Shown here: positions 13,564 to 16,207 of the stretch, in pieces
How positions within the stretch are numbered: the first letter of the stretch is position 1
How the letters are laid out: each line of letters starts with the position of its first letter
Source of the DNA: JBDREA01 sp043820265
GTDB taxonomy: Archaea > Altiarchaeota > Altiarchaeia > IMC4 > JBDREA01
Assembly (NCBI GenBank): GCA_043820265.1
Contig: JBDREA010000022.1
Location: forward strand, 1-16,207
DNA length: 16,207 nucleotides
Reading direction: 5' to 3'
Made by a program: the position numbers and the translations under genes
The notes under the pieces: generated by a model
Seen by the model: the letters and a program-made list of their open reading frames with translations, nothing else
What the model was told of the DNA's origin: nothing
Databases searched by the model: none

Positions 13564-14628
13564 ATGATTCAACCAAAAAAGGCTGTCAGGCGAATGCGAC
13601 CTTATCATCCACCCATTGAGGGTAGAAGAGATAAGCTTAGACTCGACTTTAACGAGAACACGGTCGGGTGCTCGCCGGCGGTAGTTAAAGCGATTAGAGC
13701 CTTGAAGGCCGGAGACCTTGCGACCTACCCAGAGTACACCCTGTTTCGGAAAAAGCTTGCCAAAAAACTCGGTGTAAAGTTCGATGAAGTAATGGCGACG
13801 AACGCCTCAGACGAGGCCATCAAGTGTGTCATGGACACCTACCTTGAACCAGGTGACGAAGTAGTCCTACCAGAACCAACGTTCGCGATGTTCAGGTTCT
13901 ACGCAGAAGTGGCGGGTGCCAGGATAAAACGAGTCCTTTATAATAAAAAGGATTTATCGTTTCCCACAAAGAAGGTCCTCGCATCATTAACGAAAAAAAC
14001 CAAGATAGCAGTCCTCGTAAACCCCAACAACCCAACAGGCACTCCTATAAAGAAAAAAGATATTGAGGAAATCATCAAAAAAGCGAAAAAGAACAAGACC
14101 CTTGTGCTTCTCGATGAGGCCTACAGCCAGTTCTCGAAAGCAAACAACCTGAGGTTCTATAAGAAATACGACAATCTCGTCATCATCCAGACGTTCAGCA
14201 AAGCTTTTGGCCTCGGGGGGATGAGGATAGGCGTAATCGTCAGCCGAAAGGAAAACATCGAAACCCTCCAAAAAGTCAACTCCCCCTACTCCGTCAACGT
14301 CGCATCGGTTGCGGCAGCGATGGCAGCCCTAGATGACGGACTGTACGTGAAACGCTACGTCGGAGAAGTCCTAAAAAACAAAAAGGACCTTGAAAAAGTC
14401 CTCGACGAATTGGGCGTAAAGTATTATCCAAGCAAAGGAAACTTTGTTCTCGCTAACTTTGGACGCGGCTCAAAGACGATCGAAAGTCAACTAAGAAAGA
14501 AAGGAATCCTTGTAAGGGACCGGTCAAGCGATCCCCTCCTAAAGGGATGCATCAGGATGACTGTGGGGACGGATAGACAGAATAGACAGCTTATTGATGC
14601 TCTAAAGGATATCCTAAAAAAGAAATGA
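13564..14628 (+). CDS. hisC: Histidinol-phosphate aminotransferase-like enzyme (class I/II PLP aminotransferase)
   Basis: A 354-residue fold-type I PLP enzyme of HisC size. Motifs: LDFNENTVGCSP (28-38), YPE (55-57), ATNASDEAI (78-86, phosphate/ring contact), LVNPNNPTG (151-159), LLDEAY (182-187, Asp to PLP nitrogen), TFSKAFGLGGMRIG with the Schiff-base lysine K213 (210-223), and CIRMTVGT near the end with the substrate-carboxylate arginine. HisC converts imidazole acetol phosphate and glutamate to histidinol phosphate. Close paralogues use aromatic 2-oxoacids, and no other his gene lies here, so an aromatic aminotransferase is a real alternative. Its stop overlaps the next start by 4 bp (ATGA). 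A strong ribosome binding site, unusual in this window, suggests a leadered transcript. Confidence 0.8.
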   Translation: MIQPKKAVRRMRPYHPPIEGRRDKLRLDFNENTVGCSPAVVKAIRALKAGDLATYPEYTLFRKKLAKKLGVKFDEVMATNASDEAIKCVMDTYLEPGDEVVLPEPTFAMFRFYAEVAGARIKRVLYNKKDLSFPTKKVLASLTKKTKIAVLVNPNNPTGTPIKKKDIEEIIKKAKKNKTLVLLDEAYSQFSKANNLRFYKKYDNLVIIQTFSKAFGLGGMRIGVIVSRKENIETLQKVNSPYSVNVASVAAAMAALDDGLYVKRYVGEVLKNKKDLEKVLDELGVKYYPSKGNFVLANFGRGSKTIESQLRKKGILVRDRSSDPLLKGCIRMTVGTDRQNRQLIDALKDILKKK

Positions 14629-15221
14629 ACAGATTCTTTGTTCAAGGCACAAAGAAGCTATTTTCTCTCACAAAAACAAAGATTAGGCTGGCAGAAGAAG
14701 CAGGGACTGATAAGACGAGACCTTCTCCTCTACCTCTAGTTCAGAAGTTGAGCGGACTTAATCTCGAAACAGTAGAGCAAGCAAAGGACTATGTTTCTTT
14801 TTTGAGGAACTCGGTCAATTTTAAGGAAGAACAAGAACTTGCAAAGGCAGTCCTGCAACTTATGGACATAATCGAGGGGGTGAAATACAAATTCGAACCA
14901 AAAGATGCGTTTCTCCTCTTGAGCGATGAGGATTTGGAAAAGGTAGGGAGGGGAAGAAAACATATCACTATACTTTTAGACTCCCAAAGCTTAGGGGAAG
15001 GAGTCAACCTTTATTTTGGATTTGACCCACCCAGAGATTCCATTCACGCGGGAACCATGCCTTCTCCTATCGCAACGCTTGTAGATTTCCTCTTTAATTC
15101 GAGATTTTACTTTAAAGGAGAAAGATTGAGAAACGTATCGGTCCGATTAGGAGGGAAGACCCTACTCCTAAACACGGCCTACCACTCGCTTCTGGTTTAC
15201 GGCGCCTTGCAGGCACTCTGA
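14625..15221 (+). CDS. Hypothetical protein coupled to the aminotransferase
   Basis: A 198-residue soluble protein I do not recognise. Residues about 40-90 are mostly helical (LPLVQKLSGLNLETVEQAKD, then EEQELAKAVLQLMDIIEGVKY). A beta-rich second half begins at KHITILLDSQSL and includes LYFGFDPPRDSIHAGTMPSP and LRNVSVRLGGKTLLLNTAYH. There are no cysteines, no clear catalytic motif and no membrane segment. Its ATG overlaps the aminotransferase stop by 4 bp, so the two proteins are made from one message. That suggests a related task, but the sequence does not say which. A hairpin with a T-rich tail follows. Confidence 0.6.
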   Translation: MNRFFVQGTKKLFSLTKTKIRLAEEAGTDKTRPSPLPLVQKLSGLNLETVEQAKDYVSFLRNSVNFKEEQELAKAVLQLMDIIEGVKYKFEPKDAFLLLSDEDLEKVGRGRKHITILLDSQSLGEGVNLYFGFDPPRDSIHAGTMPSPIATLVDFLFNSRFYFKGERLRNVSVRLGGKTLLLNTAYHSLLVYGALQAL

Positions 15222-15234
15222 ATTTGGGATGATC

Positions 15235-15258
15235 TACTCCGTAATGGAGTATTTTATT
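15235..15258 (+). terminator. Hairpin followed by T-rich tail
   Basis: TACTCC (15235-15240) pairs with GGAGTA (15246-15251) around a GTAAT loop and is followed by TTTTATT, 13 nt after the preceding stop. It resembles an intrinsic terminator, though in archaea the U-rich tail probably matters more than the stem. Confidence 0.45.
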
Positions 15259-15281
15259 GCGAGCTTCCTAGTAATTATAGA

Positions 15282-15290
15282 GTATTAATA
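15282..15290 (+). promoter_or_regulatory. TATA box for the last gene
   Basis: GTATTAATA lies 23-31 nt upstream of the ATG at 15313, matching leaderless archaeal spacing. It follows the hairpin terminator, so a new transcription unit begins here. Confidence 0.45.
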
Positions 15291-15312
15291 ACCAGTATTT
15301 CTGAGGACTCCG

Positions 15313-16207
15313 ATGGTCGAAAAGAATAGGAAACCTGCTGAGAGAATAGTGATAGCTCGCACAGATAACATCACTTTAATAGGCGACCCCCTGGGCGAAA
15401 AACTGGAGTTTCAAGTGGCTTTGCCTGGAGTAAAGGATATAAGGGACCTCCAGCAGCATGTCAATAGAAAGACAGTAATTAAAAAAAGGAAAAGAAGCTC
15501 GGAGTCTAGGTCATCCATGGAGGCAGTGGATTTTCTCGTCGATGAGGGATTGGTTGCAGGCGAAGAAATCGAAAAATTACTAATGAGGCTCAAAACAGCA
15601 AACGATTTGACATATTTTAGCTTTATTCTAAAGGGCTCCGCAGAGGGTTGGTTAACAAAAAAGGTGATTGAAAAAGAACTAGCACGTCTAAAAAAAGATA
15701 ATAAGCCGTTGTATACAAGATTAGACAAAGCCTTGAAACGCCAATCTACCCCCTCCGATATTTACCCAGAATACAGTTCGCCACTACAAACAGCAATCTC
15801 TTGGGCAAACAGGTATCTTCTCGATCGTAACCGGGAACCTCTGGGTAGATCCCTTGCAAGCCTAAATCTCTCAGATGAGGAATGGGTAAAAAAAGAAATT
15901 TCCTCCGCTGTCTCAGTGAAACTATTAGACGCGGACGTGGAGGCTCTCCCGCCGTTGGAAAAGGATTTTGCCCGGGCAAGAAGGGATTGCACGAGAACGG
16001 GTGTTTGCCTTTGGAATATAGGCGAAGGCAGACAGTTTCTGACACTTGAATCCCTTGCGATGATAGGCGACATCCTCAACAGAAAAAGGCTGCAAGATCC
16101 CGGGGGAAGGAGGATTGCAGGAGCAAAAAAGACGTTTGTCGACAGGTTGTACAACATCACAGAGTTGCATAAAAACTCCGATTTCTCCTTCTTGGACGTA
16201 GATGAGA
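15313..16207 (+). CDS. Hypothetical protein, C-terminus cut by window edge
   Basis: An open frame of 298 codons from the ATG at 15313 to the window end without a stop, not previously interrupted. I do not recognise the family. The N-terminus (MVEKNRKPAERIVIARTDNI) is followed by a short beta-like stretch, a strongly basic segment KKRKRSSESR at about residues 57-66, and then mostly helical, charged sequence with SLQTAISWANRYLL-like amphipathic helices. Only two cysteines are visible (RDCTRTGVCLW). There is no signal peptide or membrane helix, so it should be cytoplasmic; the basic patch could contact nucleic acid (inference). It has its own TATA box and lies 91 nt after the preceding gene. The missing C-terminus may hold the identifying domain. 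Confidence 0.6.
   Translation, partial: MVEKNRKPAERIVIARTDNITLIGDPLGEKLEFQVALPGVKDIRDLQQHVNRKTVIKKRKRSSESRSSMEAVDFLVDEGLVAGEEIEKLLMRLKTANDLTYFSFILKGSAEGWLTKKVIEKELARLKKDNKPLYTRLDKALKRQSTPSDIYPEYSSPLQTAISWANRYLLDRNREPLGRSLASLNLSDEEWVKKEISSAVSVKLLDADVEALPPLEKDFARARRDCTRTGVCLWNIGEGRQFLTLESLAMIGDILNRKRLQDPGGRRIAGAKKTFVDRLYNITELHKNSDFSFLDVDE

Noticed and set aside
15411..16170. Several minus-strand reading frames near the right edge
   Set aside because: The plus-strand frame from 15313 is open across the whole stretch with a well-placed TATA box; the minus-strand frames are short, overlap each other and lack start signals.

Overview
The window looks like a stretch of an uncultured archaeal chromosome. 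Several genes have TATA-like boxes about 25-35 nt upstream of their starts, consistent with leaderless or short-leader transcripts. T-rich tracts follow gene ends. One gene aligns to the archaeal (GHMP-type) shikimate kinase, and the lipoate genes are of the radical-SAM LipS1/LipS2 type first characterised in an archaeon. I cannot place it to a phylum. There are no rRNAs, recognisable tRNAs, IS elements or CRISPR arrays.

Region 1 (1-5034) concerns the cell surface. On the minus strand, a B12-binding radical SAM protein is followed by a GT2 polyprenyl-phosphate-sugar synthase-like enzyme and a Wzx/MATE-like flippase that runs off the left edge. Divergently, a GT39 membrane glycosyltransferase lies on the plus strand. 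Together they suggest synthesis, modification, flipping and transfer of lipid-linked sugars.

Region 2 (5031-9707) is the centre of the window: a four-gene lipoate-assembly island. lipS2 overlaps the GT39 stop by 4 bp and is followed 1 bp later by a lipoate-protein ligase with both LplA-like and LplB-like parts plus a cysteine-rich C-terminal DUF116 domain. On the opposite strand, lipS1 is followed 4 bp later by a geranylgeranyl-reductase-like flavoprotein that fits LipT. The two pairs converge with a 14-bp overlap. The likely scheme is that the ligase attaches octanoate or lipoate to an acceptor protein, LipS1 and LipS2 insert the two sulfurs, and LipT supplies reducing power. No acceptor (GcvH, E2 or LbpA) is encoded here.

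Region 3 (9708-12655) begins with a 317-bp gene-free stretch containing two hairpins. It continues with a small two-helix membrane protein, a shikimate-kinase-like protein whose catalytic motifs are eroded, and a convergent TIGR01212/YhcC-type radical SAM protein.

Region 4 (12656-16207) holds an unrecognised gene of different codon character, a histidinol-phosphate-aminotransferase-like enzyme translationally coupled to an unknown gene, and an unknown gene cut by the right edge.

Most noteworthy are the ligase-DUF116 fusion within a complete LipS1/LipS2/LipT set, and the intact reading frame of a shikimate kinase homologue lacking its expected catalytic motifs.
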